64,000 nucleotides of DNA, taken from the NCBI GenBank assembly GCA_977017575.1, contig CDRNVI010000044.1, forward strand, positions 62,001 to 126,000, given 5' to 3'. This stretch comes from Paramoeba atlantica. Its lineage: Eukaryota; Discosea. The notes beneath the pieces were generated by a model. It saw nothing but the letters and a program-made list of their open reading frames with translations, searched no databases and was not told where the DNA came from. Shown here one piece after another: positions 11,140-20,022 of this stretch (positions are counted from its first letter, which is position 1; each line of letters starts with the position of its first letter). The translations under genes and the position numbers were made by a program.

Positions 11140-11250
11140 AACTTTAACTGTCGCGAATTAACAAAGGAAATACAGTCAACAAGGTACAGAAACTGTATCT
11201 TTATCGTTAAAGAACTTTAACTGTCGCGAATTAACAAAGGAAATACAGTC
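11140..11250 (+). repeat. 38-bp direct repeat pair around a 33-bp dispersed sequence
   Basis: An identical 38-bp sequence occupies 11140-11177 and 11213-11250. Between them (11177-11209) is a 33-bp stretch containing AAGGTACAGAAACTG that recurs exactly at 58287-58319, with its core TTTCTGTACCTTGTTG also at 4165-4180. The place, just upstream of the gag-like part, suggests the terminal repeat region of the minus-strand YR element. Confidence 0.7.
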
Positions 11251-12183
11251 TTGAATTTATAATCACCATAGCAAACGTCATATTCGTCTGTATACACATG
11301 GGGTTACATCTGGGGGGTGTATATATCAAATCAGTTGAATTCTCACAACAGGTACAATGCCCCTCGGCCATCACACAATAGATAAACTGGTATAACGTAA
11401 ATAATTTATTCGCCCAATTCTCTCCGTAAACTATGAGGGCTTGCTCTGCTGTATCTTCCATCATGCTTTGCAAGTCTTCCTTGTCGCTCCCAAATAGGAG
11501 CAAATCGTCAGCATAATTCAGATCAGTGAGCCGCGTTTCCCGTAACCCTCTGCTCCTCGTACCCTTGGATGATAATAAGATGCCGTGGGGTTTTGAATCT
11601 ATTGCCTTAAATAATATTCGATCCAGGACCATAACAAAGAGGTACGGTGCGAGAACGTCGCCCTGTAGAATTCCTGTCGTGATGGGGAAAGCTTCCGTTA
11701 GCCCATACGGTGTACGAACGACGCCTCTCATATTGCGATAGACCGACATAATCATTTCTACTAACTTGGGGCCAATGTGGAATGCTACCAGAGATGCCCT
11801 GATAGCATCAAACGAAACAGATGGAAAAGCCTTTGCAAAATCCACGAAACCAATGTTGAGCCCATTTTCCCGCAAAGCTTTAACTCTTGCTTCGTTGAGA
11901 ATCGCCTGGGCTTGAGTTGTTGAGCGATCTGGTCGAAACCCATATTGATTCTCGCGAAGCACGGGCTCCACATAAGGTCTCATTCGTTGCAAGATTAAAC
12001 TGTTCATTAGTTTGACGATGCAATTCACTAAGCAAATAGGTCGCCAGTTCTTAAGAAGACTCAAATCACCCTTTTTTGGTATAGGAACTTGTAAGACATC
12101 ACCCCAAACATCCGGAGCCATCCCGGTATCGTGAACTCTGTTTATGACACATAGCAGCCAATCTCGAAGTAACTCGTTACCAG
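11231..12183 (-). CDS. AP-endonuclease LINE 1: reverse transcriptase portion
   Basis: The minus-strand frame holds RT boxes: VPIPKKGDLSLLKNWRPI, NQYGFRPDRSTTQAQ, GFVDFAKAFPSVSFDAI (catalytic Asp), TGILQGDVLAPYLFVM and LNYADDLLLFGSD (YADD). Recognisable RT ends near 11400; the thumb and anything beyond are missing, so the copy is 3'-truncated or merged with unrelated DNA there. It continues in frame with the endonuclease part at 12495 once the 304-bp insertion is left out. The boxes look closest to RTE-type LINEs, but the clade is not certain. Confidence 0.8.
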
Positions 12184-12487
12184 ACAAGTCACTTGTATGT
12201 GAGAAATGTTCACCTTCCCCCCTTCTCTCAATTTACGAAGAGAAATCTACACCTACAACAGACGAACAGCAACCCAACTATCCAAGAACTATCCATTAAG
12301 ATTTTCTTTTTCTTTTTCTTTTTCTCTTTATGATGATGAAATATGGACTTTATATATTTTGTTTTGTAATTTTATCGCTTCAATGGAAGTTTGCAGCTCG
12401 GGTGGCGAGGTGCGCTAAGCCCCAACGCTTCTACTCTAAACCAACAGCCTAAACTACTGATTTACACTAGAAGCGCCCCTGGCCAAC
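12184..12487. mobile_element. 304-bp insertion with 7-bp duplication, class unknown
   Basis: The direct repeat TTACCAG lies at 12177-12183 and 12488-12494. Without the insert and one repeat, the LINE frame joins smoothly (C-I-A-G and N-E-L-L). The insert has a (CTTTTT)n run at 12302-12330 and a GC-rich stretch (12395-12430) with some likeness to a tRNA A box, but no GGTTCGA B box. It could be a SINE or a small DNA element. Confidence 0.55.
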
Positions 12488-12494
12488 TTACCAG

Positions 12495-14391
12495 CTATGC
12501 ATTTCAAGGCTTCCATTGGGATTTCGTCTTTTCCTGGCGATTTTCCTTTACCAAAGTGTGAGATGCCAATTTGAAGCTCATCTTCCGTAAAAGTGGAGTC
12601 GTTAATCGTGTTAGGGGATGGTTTGGCCTCAGGAAATTTTATATTCGTGTCCCCCCCGGCGTCTCCCGCACAGGCTTCGAAGAATGATTTGATTTCCGCC
12701 AGCTTTTGTTTATTACAGGTCCCTGAAATCTTAAAATCGGCGCGATGAACTCCACATATTTCTTTCAGAGCTCTCCATGGGCTGGCATGATTCTTCTTTA
12801 GTTTATTTTCCAGGACATCACATGATTTGGCTATTGCTTCCTCTATTGGCACCTGTGTTTGTAAAACCAATTCATTGAAGTCCTTGTGTTTTCTGCTTAG
12901 CTCAAAGATTCTGCGCAAATAACCAGTTTCGGTTCCTTCGAGCGTTTCCATTGGCGAATCGATTTCAAGAGATATTTTGTTTTGTGGTTTCGGAATTTCC
13001 CTGCCAGACGATCGAAGGCAAGAGGCAAGAAGATCCCAGGAAGGGAAATCCTTGTTGTGCAGTTCGCCTTTGACATGATCGCAGATTCGTTTGTTAAATT
13101 TTTCACTATGTTCTGGGTTAGAAAGTTGAAGCCAGGGAATCTTATTTCTGTGGGTATTTGTGGAAACTTTCCATTTGATCTTGATCTCGGCTCTCACCAG
13201 AAAGTGTACAGTTGGTGTTGGTGCGCCAAAAACTTGATGTTTATGTAGGGCAGACGCAAAGCGCGAACACACTGCAATGTGATCGAGCTGTCGCTTAGCA
13301 TCGTTCGGCAGTATACATGTATATTTACGGCGGCTTGGGCATAAGATGTGCCCCGATTTACAATTTATTCCTTCTAAAAGGCCTTCTAATCTTTCCATTG
13401 ATAGCGCGTCCTCTTCTGTCTTATTTTTAAAAGTGAGCGGTGCATTCAAATCTCCAAGGAGAAGAGCTGGCCGTCGTGAATATTTACCAACTGCGTCATG
13501 AAACGCAGTGGTGAGAGAAATGTCAAACTCTTCCATTGCATCTTGTGAAGAATCGCGCGTCGGCCCATATACATTCATGATAAAGGCCGACCCCCCTTCT
13601 ATAGTAAACTCGGCCCCCATGATCCTGTCACTCACCTTCCAAACCTTCAAAAACGGATGCTGAGAGATAAACCCCATACCGTTGTACCCATTCACCGCCG
13701 ACAAAAGGTAGATGAAAAAGTGTTTATCTCCGTACCGTAGTTGCCTGCGCAAAATGTCAGACCCACCGCTAGAAGTAAAAGAGAATCTTGTTTCCTGTAA
13801 AGCCAGAACATGCAAATCTTTCTGAGCCATATATCGCAATGTTTCATGTAATCGGGAGGATGCTTTCAGTCTGAAAACGTCGTCGCCCTTAAGTTTCAAC
13901 GAAGTCGTGTTAAGAGTTCCTATAGATAAATACTTCCTCACAGCAGACCCTTCAGGGTCGTTGTCGCGAAGAGCATGCTTGCCACACAGTGCCCTATTTT
14001 TACGTACTTTCTTTCGGGTATTCGAACGTCGAGGTTTCCGAATTCGCACCCCACACAGCACTATACGTGGGTCATACGGCGGGAAAGGAAGCGTTTCCGA
14101 TCGCCGGTAGTATTTCACCCGCCAGCGACCTAGCTGAAAGAGAGACCCATAACCTCTCTGTGTAACATCCCCCCTCCAAACCCGATACTTCGCAGCCCCC
14201 GCATATCGCCAGCACAGCGTGATGCAGTCGCCAGGACGAAGAATTTTACATATTCTCATCACAGTACGCAGGCGAAGTTTAGCATGTCCATCAAAATCCA
14301 AAGTTGGTTCAAAAAGGACACCCCGACCTAACGTGGACCGTACTAGAAGATTCACTATACTCTTCTCGCAAGGCCCGGACGCCTTCGCCAT
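12495..14391 (-). CDS. AP-endonuclease LINE 1: endonuclease-phosphatase domain and linker
   Basis: About 632 codons on the minus strand from ATG at 14391. The exonuclease-endonuclease-phosphatase fold is seen in IGTLNTTSLK, VLALQETRF (catalytic Glu), GMGFISQHPF, NVYGPTRDS, LLLGDLNAPLTF (Asp/Asn) and RQLDHIAVCSR (DH pair), about residues 165-400. A helical linker ends with GKGKSPGKDEIPMEAL, which leads to the RT. The first ~160 residues are basic with no known motif. The start codon lies just beside the 18-bp minisatellite, which therefore occupies the position of the 5' UTR. Confidence 0.85.
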
Positions 14392-14406
14392 AATTTTGAA
14401 GAATAT

Positions 14407-15281
14407 TCAAAAAAAACAAAGGTCTTCAAAAAAAACAAAGGTCTTCAAAAAAACAAAGGTCTTCAAAAAAACAAAGGTCTTCAAAAAAACAAGGGTCTTC
14501 AAAAACACAAAGGTCTTCAAAAAAACAAAGGTCTTCAAAAAAACAAAGGTCTTCAAAAAAACAAAGGTCTTCAAAAAAACAAAGGTCTTCAAAAAAACAA
14601 AGGTCTTCAAAAAAACAAAGGTCTTCAAAAAAACAAAGGTCTTCAAAAAAACAAAGGTCTTCAAAAAAACAAAGGTCTTCAAAAAAACAAAGGTCTTCAA
14701 AAAAACAAAGGTCTTCAAAAAAACAAAGGTCTTCAAAAAAACAAAGGTCTTCAAAAAAACAAAGGTCTTCAAAAAAACAAAGGTCTTCAAAAAAACAAAG
14801 GTCTTCAAAAAAACAAAGGTCTTCAAAAAAACAAAGGTCTTCAAAAAAACAAAGGTCTTCAAAAAAACAAAGGTCTTCAAAAAAACAAAGGTCTTCAAAA
14901 AAACAAAGGTCTTCAAAAAAACAAAGGTCTTCAAAAAAACAAAGGTCTTCAAAAAAACAAAGGTCTTCAAAAAAACAAAGGTCTTCAAAAAAACAAAGGT
15001 CTTCAAAAAAACAAAGGTCTTCAAAAAAACAAAGGTCTTCAAAAAACAAAGGTCTTCAAAAAAACAAAGGTCTTCAAAAAAACAAAGGTCTTCAAAAAAA
15101 CAAAGGTCTTCAAAAAAACAAAGGTCTTCAAAAAAACAAAGGTCTTCAAAAAAACAAAGGTCTTCAAAAAAACAAAGGTCTTCAAAAAAACAAAGGTCTT
15201 CAAAAAAACAAAGGTCTTCAAAAAAACAAAGGTCTTCAAAAAAACAAAGGTCTTCAAAAAACAAGAGGTGTTCAAAAAACA
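14407..15281 (+). repeat. 18-bp minisatellite, about 48 units
   Basis: The unit is AAACAAAGGTCTTCAAAA, tandemly repeated and almost perfectly homogeneous, with one 17-bp unit near 15045 and a few variants at the left end. Because 18 is divisible by 3, all frames stay open and translate to repeats such as KTKVFK or FFEDLC. These are artefacts, not genes. It lies between the 5' end of the AP-endonuclease LINE (minus) and the 5' truncation point of a CRE LINE (plus). The GGTCTT core and 18-bp period resemble the repeat at 30-93. Confidence 0.95.
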
Positions 15282-15282
15282 A

Positions 15283-15525
15283 CTCGTGCGAGAAGCTATA
15301 CAGCGGAAAAATGAAACATACGTCAATAGTGGCATGATTCCGGCGGAAGCTTTTGAGTGCCTTCCTGTCTTGTCCTGCGGGTCTTTACATAAGAGCACAC
15401 GGGGCCTAATTAAATCACTGACGGATGTCTGCCTGTTGGATACCCAAAAAACCGAACAGGCATTCAAGTTGCTACTCCAAGAGCTGAACGGATCCGAAGT
15501 ATACGCACAGCTCCGAGATTGCTAA
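15283..15525 (+). pseudogene. CRE LINE C-terminal end (copy c, 5'-truncated)
   Basis: Eighty codons LVREAIQRKNETYVNSGM ... FECLPVLSCGSLHKST ... LLQELNGSEVYAQLRDC and a stop match the last segment of the other CRE LINE proteins (VPVLSGGSLHENTKS and LQELNGAVVYSQLR in the copy ending at 27725). No catalytic domain remains. The truncation point is the last unit of the minisatellite. Confidence 0.85.
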
Positions 15526-15633
15526 TTTGATTGCTTGTTTTCAACTCGTATACCCCCCCAATGGACCTACTTGGTTCGTCTACTGGGTCAAAATATAGAG
15601 GCAATGCCGCGATTCATACTTCTCCCCCCTTAT
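15526..15633 (+). mobile_element. CRE LINE copy c, 3' UTR interrupted by a YR element
   Basis: The sequence is about 90% like 20713-20820 and the reverse of 119-250, with shared blocks CCAATGGACCTACTTGGTTC and GCAATGCCGCGATTCATACT. It stops at CCCCCCTTAT, and its natural continuation TTAA(C/T)TGCAAAA appears at 20697-20712. The YR element 15634-20696 is therefore inserted in this UTR with no target duplication, as expected for recombinase-mediated insertion. Confidence 0.8.
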
Positions 15634-15828
15634 ATAAGTTTACGATATGAAATTTAGGAGACTTTATATTGTGCGTTGATATGTATATGGTGCCCCGAAA
15701 GGGGTCTAAACTATGTCTTCAAATTCCACCCCGAAATGGGTCTAAACTATTTATTTGTATACCAGGGACAGAATGTAATTATGAAATATATATTAGTGAC
15801 ATTTCCTCCTTTAAAACATCAAAAACGT
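15634..15828 (+). repeat. YR element left repeat A1
   Basis: 195 bp identical as far as I can read to A2 (20250-20444). It starts ATAAGTTTACGATATG and ends AAACATCAAAAACGT, four bases before the gag-like start codon at 15833. A promoter for the element probably lies in it (inference). A weaker relative of its first bases occurs at 21427-21450. Confidence 0.95.
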
Positions 15829-15832
15829 TTTC

Positions 15833-16867
15833 ATGGCAGGTATTTTAAATACCGTGCGCCGAACACTCTCCATGGGCCGGCAGGATAGTCCACCTCCTCG
15901 TGACCCGCATGAACCTGTCAGTCCAACCTTCCAGCAAACCGGAGAGCAGCGACACACGCTAAACCCGGAGCAGGTGGCGGCCTTGCTTCGCGGCGGCGAT
16001 GGCGCGGAAGCCATGACAGAGGAAGTTAAGCTGCAATTTGCGGCTAAAGTAAAGTCCCTCCTTGAGCGGGGATATGAAGTTTCTGTTGAGGCGGTATGGG
16101 GGCATATCGGCGAAACACACCGTCAAACAGTTATCGGCGTGATTGCTCTCAAAGGGGATGGATCAGGAAATTTGGAAGCCAAATGGGCCGACGAGCCGGG
16201 TATGGCTTACGATTTCCCCTTTCCGGACATTAACTATTTTTCGTTAGAAATTACCAGCGTCCGTGCGGTTATGCCCGGGGGTAGGAAGACTGACGAGACT
16301 CCGCCCACATCCAAGATTATCACCGACCCAGCGAAATTCACCACCTACGAGCCTTTGACGTGGGGTCCTTGGCTGGAATCCGAAGATGAACTCCGTGTAC
16401 GTGACCTCATTCGCGATCTTCGAGCCGCGCCGGAATTTGGTTTGTTGTTCAACTCGCCCCCGATACGAGAGCGGCTGTTTAAGATAATCCAGGAGTGGGT
16501 GTATGCAGCCCGTGTGTTCCCTATGTGGCGCGAAGAACACTTCTTGGCGATCGTCCAAACAGCTATAGAGGAGCTTCGAAACCACTACTGGTCCTCCCAG
16601 GGTATTCCTATTGAAAACTTGCAGTTAAAGCTGCACAAAGAGGACGAAACCAAAGATGCATATTCCAAGGTTGTCGCAGATGAGAAACTTCGCCAGTTGC
16701 GCACCACTAAGATGACTAAACCCGGTTTACTATGTTATAAGTGCCATAAGCCCGGTCATTTCCGTGCACAGTGTCCTATCCTCAATCAGCCGGTACAACG
16801 TACAAACACTTCGGGTTTTCGTTTGGGGGTGACGGGCGGCACCGCTGGTGCGAAGCGGGGCCAATAG
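15833..16867 (+). CDS. gag-like protein of the YR retroelement
   Basis: 344 codons from ATG at 15833, right after A1. An acidic and proline-containing N-terminus is followed by the conserved blocks TYEPLTWGPW (about residue 165) and RDLIRDLRAAPEFGL, then a C-terminal CCHC knuckle CYKCHKPGHFRAQC (about residue 299), which would bind the element's RNA. The same blocks occur in the fossil copies at 10010-11135 and 50745-51163. It is followed after about 55 bp by the recombinase frame. Confidence 0.85.
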   Translation: MAGILNTVRRTLSMGRQDSPPPRDPHEPVSPTFQQTGEQRHTLNPEQVAALLRGGDGAEAMTEEVKLQFAAKVKSLLERGYEVSVEAVWGHIGETHRQTVIGVIALKGDGSGNLEAKWADEPGMAYDFPFPDINYFSLEITSVRAVMPGGRKTDETPPTSKIITDPAKFTTYEPLTWGPWLESEDELRVRDLIRDLRAAPEFGLLFNSPPIRERLFKIIQEWVYAARVFPMWREEHFLAIVQTAIEELRNHYWSSQGIPIENLQLKLHKEDETKDAYSKVVADEKLRQLRTTKMTKPGLLCYKCHKPGHFRAQCPILNQPVQRTNTSGFRLGVTGGTAGAKRGQ

Positions 16868-19623
16868 GGAAGGCCCCCCACCCCTTACATCGCTCGTGCC
16901 CTACCGCTGCTCAAGCGCGGGGTGAATACACCAGGACTCGCTCGTGCCCGTCCGCTGAAAAAGCGGCGGGTGAACTTATCAAGCATTTCTTCGCCTTTAT
17001 CCAAGCTTATAGTTCCATCACATGCAAGTGTTGCGTTCCCTCCTCAGGGGTTCACAAAACAATTACCTCAAAAGCGTCCCAAGCCCGTACCCCACGCTCC
17101 AAAACCAGAACACAAGGAAGCATTCGCAAAGCGAAAATTAACATGTACAATGCTAAACATACATCAGCAAAGCGCGATAGTGGAACGGGTGTGGCGCGCA
17201 ATCGAACCAATGTGGACGACCACCACGTGGATGACACGCAGTCGTCTGTGGGACCGCCTCGCCAGCTTTTGCACGGCAGAAATGCTCGGCATCGAACCAA
17301 TCAACGCCGTCGTATTTCTAAATCAATTGCACCTCGCACCGGCGACCATTCTCGCATACACCAGGAGTCTTCAAGCAATTTTCAATCTCGCCAAGATGCC
17401 CACGGGTCCACTACAGCTTTACGCAAAAGCACTACAGGCCAGGGGAGCATTAGAGCCAACCAGACAAATGACACCAGCAACACCATGGCACATTCAAAAG
17501 CTCAGATCCGTCCTGAGACCAAGAGACTCAATGGCGGTGCTCATATGTTGGAAGGCTGTCGCTCGGTGGACCGAAGTCGCGGACCTCACCAAGGACCGAT
17601 TCGTCAAGTACAATCCAGAGGAAGTAATCGTGTACTGGGGAAGGAACACGAAGACGACAAGGCTAAACCCATATCGAATCTCCATGTGTACGACAATACG
17701 CGGTCAAGGAACTCCGGAAATAGCTCGATACGTGGGCAGTATGATAGCAGGTCAAAGGATAAGTATCACAACAGTACACGAGATGGACCGTGCAATACGC
17801 AAGATTCTGGGACAGAATTTCGGGACTCACTCAATAAAAAGGGGGGCAGTGACACACCTATTCCGGGAAATCGCTCTAGGAAAGGCAACAATCGCCGACG
17901 TGCAAACTATCGCAAAGCATCAGAGCATAAACTCCCTCTTACGGTACAACGCCGACTTGGTCACGACGGCGAAGGCCCTTGGTACGCATCGAGCTTCGGC
18001 CCTCCTACCGCTCCAATAACCCAAAAGGAGGTTGATAAATGCCTCGAACAGGTGCCCCATGTTAAACGATATAGTATACTATGTGCTCGACGGTCGTCTC
18101 GTTTGGCACAGGCTAAAGATATGCATTACCCTTTGCATGTGAAGAGCGGAATTCCAAGTATGGACCTAGATAAACTCAAAGAATGGATGCGTCACGACAC
18201 GCGGTATCGTTTTAACGAGGTTCTCAACAAATTATTTTGCACTCGAATTTCCCCTCAACCGCAGCCCCCAATCAAGGGAAACCTGCTACCCTCTGATATT
18301 ACTGAATTATTAGAGGCCAATGTAATTGAAAGAGTAACCCAGGACGCGGCGCAAAAGGCGCCGACCATACAGTATCTCGTTCCCTTCACAGTAGTCGAAG
18401 CGGATGAGGGAGGACAATTCCGACGCAGATTTATTTCATGGACGCTCGACGATAATGAGCGCCTTAAGGACTACAAACCAGCCGTACCTCTCCTCCACCC
18501 TTCCAAATATTTGCATCGCGCTGAAGCGGAGGTCGGGGTTAAAAGGGACCTGAAGTGTGGATTTTACCAAGTCCCGGTTCCAACGAAGGTCCGTGCGAAG
18601 TTTCGATTTCGCGGTGGAGATGGTAATCTCTACCAAATGAAGGTTATGCCTATGGGGCATCGATGTGCCCCGGAAATCATGCAGGTTATAACTTCTGTTT
18701 TGGCCGGAGATCCGGCGGTATGTAAGCCGGGAGCTACGTTTGCCGACAGTGGCATCGACGTGTACGTCGACGGGGTTCGATATGCAGCGAATGAACAACA
18801 GGCCAGCGAATATGCGCAAAAAATTGATTCGCGATGCAAGGCAGCCAATGGCCTATTCAAGGAGGACGGATCTCCCCCGGAGACACAGTACGTATTTAAT
18901 GGAGTTAAATACGATCACACAGTACATAGGGTTAGCCTGGGACCCCGTGTACTAGCCAAACTGAAGCGCGATCGATTCGGTACAATCACATATGCCCAAT
19001 TGGAGACGGCGGTGGGGCGTCTCCTCTACGCTTCAGCGGTACTCGGTTACGTTATTCCTCGTTTTCACTTCACACTCAAGATAGCGAGACGCAGAATCAA
19101 TCTACTCAATCGTAATTTACACCTCGCGGATGACCCGGTTCCCCTCCCGAAACATACGCGGTGCATTTTGGCATCTTGGAGAGATGAACTTTTGACGAAT
19201 ACGCCGATCGAGCCCCCACCGCACCCGGATGTTGTGCCCCATAAACATAGTCTCTACACGGATGCCTCTGGCAAGGGATGGGGTGCGGTACTTTATCTTG
19301 ATGATGGACAAGTTCATATTACAGGGGATTCTTGGCCAAGAGAATTTTGCTATGAAGTTAACCATGCCGAAGCCATGGCCGTTACTAATGCCATGAGGGA
19401 TTTCGGACATCATTTTCAAAAAGGAACGTGTTTAGATCTGTTCATTGATAACACATCCTGCCAAGGCGCTATTAACCGACGGGTTGCTAACTCCGACAAT
19501 ATAGCAAAGGAGTTAAAGAAAGTTTTAGAAATGAATCAGCTAGCAGGCATCTGCATCAAGGCGCAGTATATCCGCTCCGAGCACAACCCGGCAGATCCTG
19601 TAAGTCGTTTAGACAGACACTGA
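16771..19623 (+). CDS. RT-RNase H protein of the YR retroelement, overlapping the recombinase
   Basis: The frame is open for 950 codons; the recognisable part starts near 18100 (YPLHVKSGIPSMDLDKL). RT segments: IQYLVPFTVVEADE, KRDLKCGFYQVPVP, MPMGHRCAPEIMQ and VYVDGVRYAAN. RNase H segments: LYTDASGKGWGAVLYLD, NHAEAMAV, LFIDNTSC and IRSEHNPADPVSRL. Upstream of 18100 the frame runs through the recombinase gene in another register. The same overlap is open in the other two copies, and overlapping frames are known in DIRS-type elements. How the RT is translated is unknown. Confidence 0.85.
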   Translation: MSYPQSAGTTYKHFGFSFGGDGRHRWCEAGPIGKAPHPLHRSCPTAAQARGEYTRTRSCPSAEKAAGELIKHFFAFIQAYSSITCKCCVPSSGVHKTITSKASQARTPRSKTRTQGSIRKAKINMYNAKHTSAKRDSGTGVARNRTNVDDHHVDDTQSSVGPPRQLLHGRNARHRTNQRRRISKSIAPRTGDHSRIHQESSSNFQSRQDAHGSTTALRKSTTGQGSIRANQTNDTSNTMAHSKAQIRPETKRLNGGAHMLEGCRSVDRSRGPHQGPIRQVQSRGSNRVLGKEHEDDKAKPISNLHVYDNTRSRNSGNSSIRGQYDSRSKDKYHNSTRDGPCNTQDSGTEFRDSLNKKGGSDTPIPGNRSRKGNNRRRANYRKASEHKLPLTVQRRLGHDGEGPWYASSFGPPTAPITQKEVDKCLEQVPHVKRYSILCARRSSRLAQAKDMHYPLHVKSGIPSMDLDKLKEWMRHDTRYRFNEVLNKLFCTRISPQPQPPIKGNLLPSDITELLEANVIERVTQDAAQKAPTIQYLVPFTVVEADEGGQFRRRFISWTLDDNERLKDYKPAVPLLHPSKYLHRAEAEVGVKRDLKCGFYQVPVPTKVRAKFRFRGGDGNLYQMKVMPMGHRCAPEIMQVITSVLAGDPAVCKPGATFADSGIDVYVDGVRYAANEQQASEYAQKIDSRCKAANGLFKEDGSPPETQYVFNGVKYDHTVHRVSLGPRVLAKLKRDRFGTITYAQLETAVGRLLYASAVLGYVIPRFHFTLKIARRRINLLNRNLHLADDPVPLPKHTRCILASWRDELLTNTPIEPPPHPDVVPHKHSLYTDASGKGWGAVLYLDDGQVHITGDSWPREFCYEVNHAEAMAVTNAMRDFGHHFQKGTCLDLFIDNTSCQGAINRRVANSDNIAKELKKVLEMNQLAGICIKAQYIRSEHNPADPVSRLDRH
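16922..18019 (+). CDS. tyrosine recombinase of the YR retroelement
   Basis: 365 codons; the annotated start is a GTG, so the true start is uncertain. The N-terminal SAM-like core has MWTTTTWMTRSRLWDRLASF. The catalytic domain has ICWKAVARWTEVADL (Arg), VYWGRNTKTTRLNPYRISM (Lys), FGTHSIKRGAVTHLF (His/Arg) and AKHQSINSLLRYN (His, then the Tyr nucleophile). It would join circular cDNA to a target without duplicating it, which fits the clean junctions at 15633/15634 and 20696/20697. The RT frame overlaps this gene. Confidence 0.9.
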   Translation: MNTPGLARARPLKKRRVNLSSISSPLSKLIVPSHASVAFPPQGFTKQLPQKRPKPVPHAPKPEHKEAFAKRKLTCTMLNIHQQSAIVERVWRAIEPMWTTTTWMTRSRLWDRLASFCTAEMLGIEPINAVVFLNQLHLAPATILAYTRSLQAIFNLAKMPTGPLQLYAKALQARGALEPTRQMTPATPWHIQKLRSVLRPRDSMAVLICWKAVARWTEVADLTKDRFVKYNPEEVIVYWGRNTKTTRLNPYRISMCTTIRGQGTPEIARYVGSMIAGQRISITTVHEMDRAIRKILGQNFGTHSIKRGAVTHLFREIALGKATIADVQTIAKHQSINSLLRYNADLVTTAKALGTHRASALLPLQ

Positions 19624-20022
19624 ACTTATATAAAGGGTACTTTGTTAGCCGCCACTAACGATCTATTCTACATCATAATAGTTAGTTTCAACTTTATATA
19701 GAATCATCAAAAAAAAAAAAAAAAAAAAGCTGAGAGGTGAGAAGTTGTGTGATTGGGAGGGTTACTTTGTTTTCTTTGGTTATAGTCAAAAAAAAAAAAA
19801 AAAAAAAAAAAAACTATATAGCTTCTTTTGGTTATTGGCAGATAAGTGTACGACCAGTGAAAGGGTGCAGTAGTGCGGGTAAGTTGCGTTATGTTGTTGT
19901 GGAGTGATGGGATGGAGAGTGAGGGAGCGAGGTGAGTGTGAGAAGCGAGGAGAGTGAGGGGAGCGAGGAGACGTGGGGGGCGAGGAGACTTGGTGTGCGT
20001 GAGTGACGTGCGAACGGGTTGG
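19624..20022 (+). other. YR element 3' non-coding region, A runs and G-rich repeats
   Basis: There are two A runs (19709-19728, 19789-19813) and between them a segment starting AGCTGAGAGGTGAGAAGTTG (19730-19787) that recurs at 56109-56166 behind the RT of the third YR copy. Positions 19915-19990 form a degenerate GAG(C/T)GAGGAGA purine repeat. No gene is seen. Confidence 0.75.

Larger units (their letters stand above)
2129..11250 (-). mobile_element. YR (DIRS/VIPER-like) retrotransposon, fossil, split by a CRE LINE
   Basis: On the minus strand the parts run gag-like (11135 to 10010), tyrosine recombinase (about 9922 to 9250, continuing at 4129-3812) and RT-RNase H (to 2175). A CRE LINE (4138-9241) sits inside the recombinase region, with an 8-bp duplication TTCCACTA at 4130-4137 and 9242-9249. 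The family is the same as the elements at 15634-20696 and 50711-56167. The copy is broken, with roughly two breaks besides the LINE insertion, and no split direct repeats are visible at its 3' side, where it meets the LINE fragment near 2095. It is older than the LINE inside it. Confidence 0.85.

Noticed and set aside
14407-15281. CRISPR array
   Set aside because: There are no unique spacers between repeats, the unit is 18 bp throughout, and the surroundings are eukaryotic LINEs.
14219-15467. Long open frames of repeated KTKVFK, FFEDLC or FLKTFV residues on both strands
   Set aside because: They are translations of the 18-bp minisatellite; a unit divisible by three keeps every frame open.
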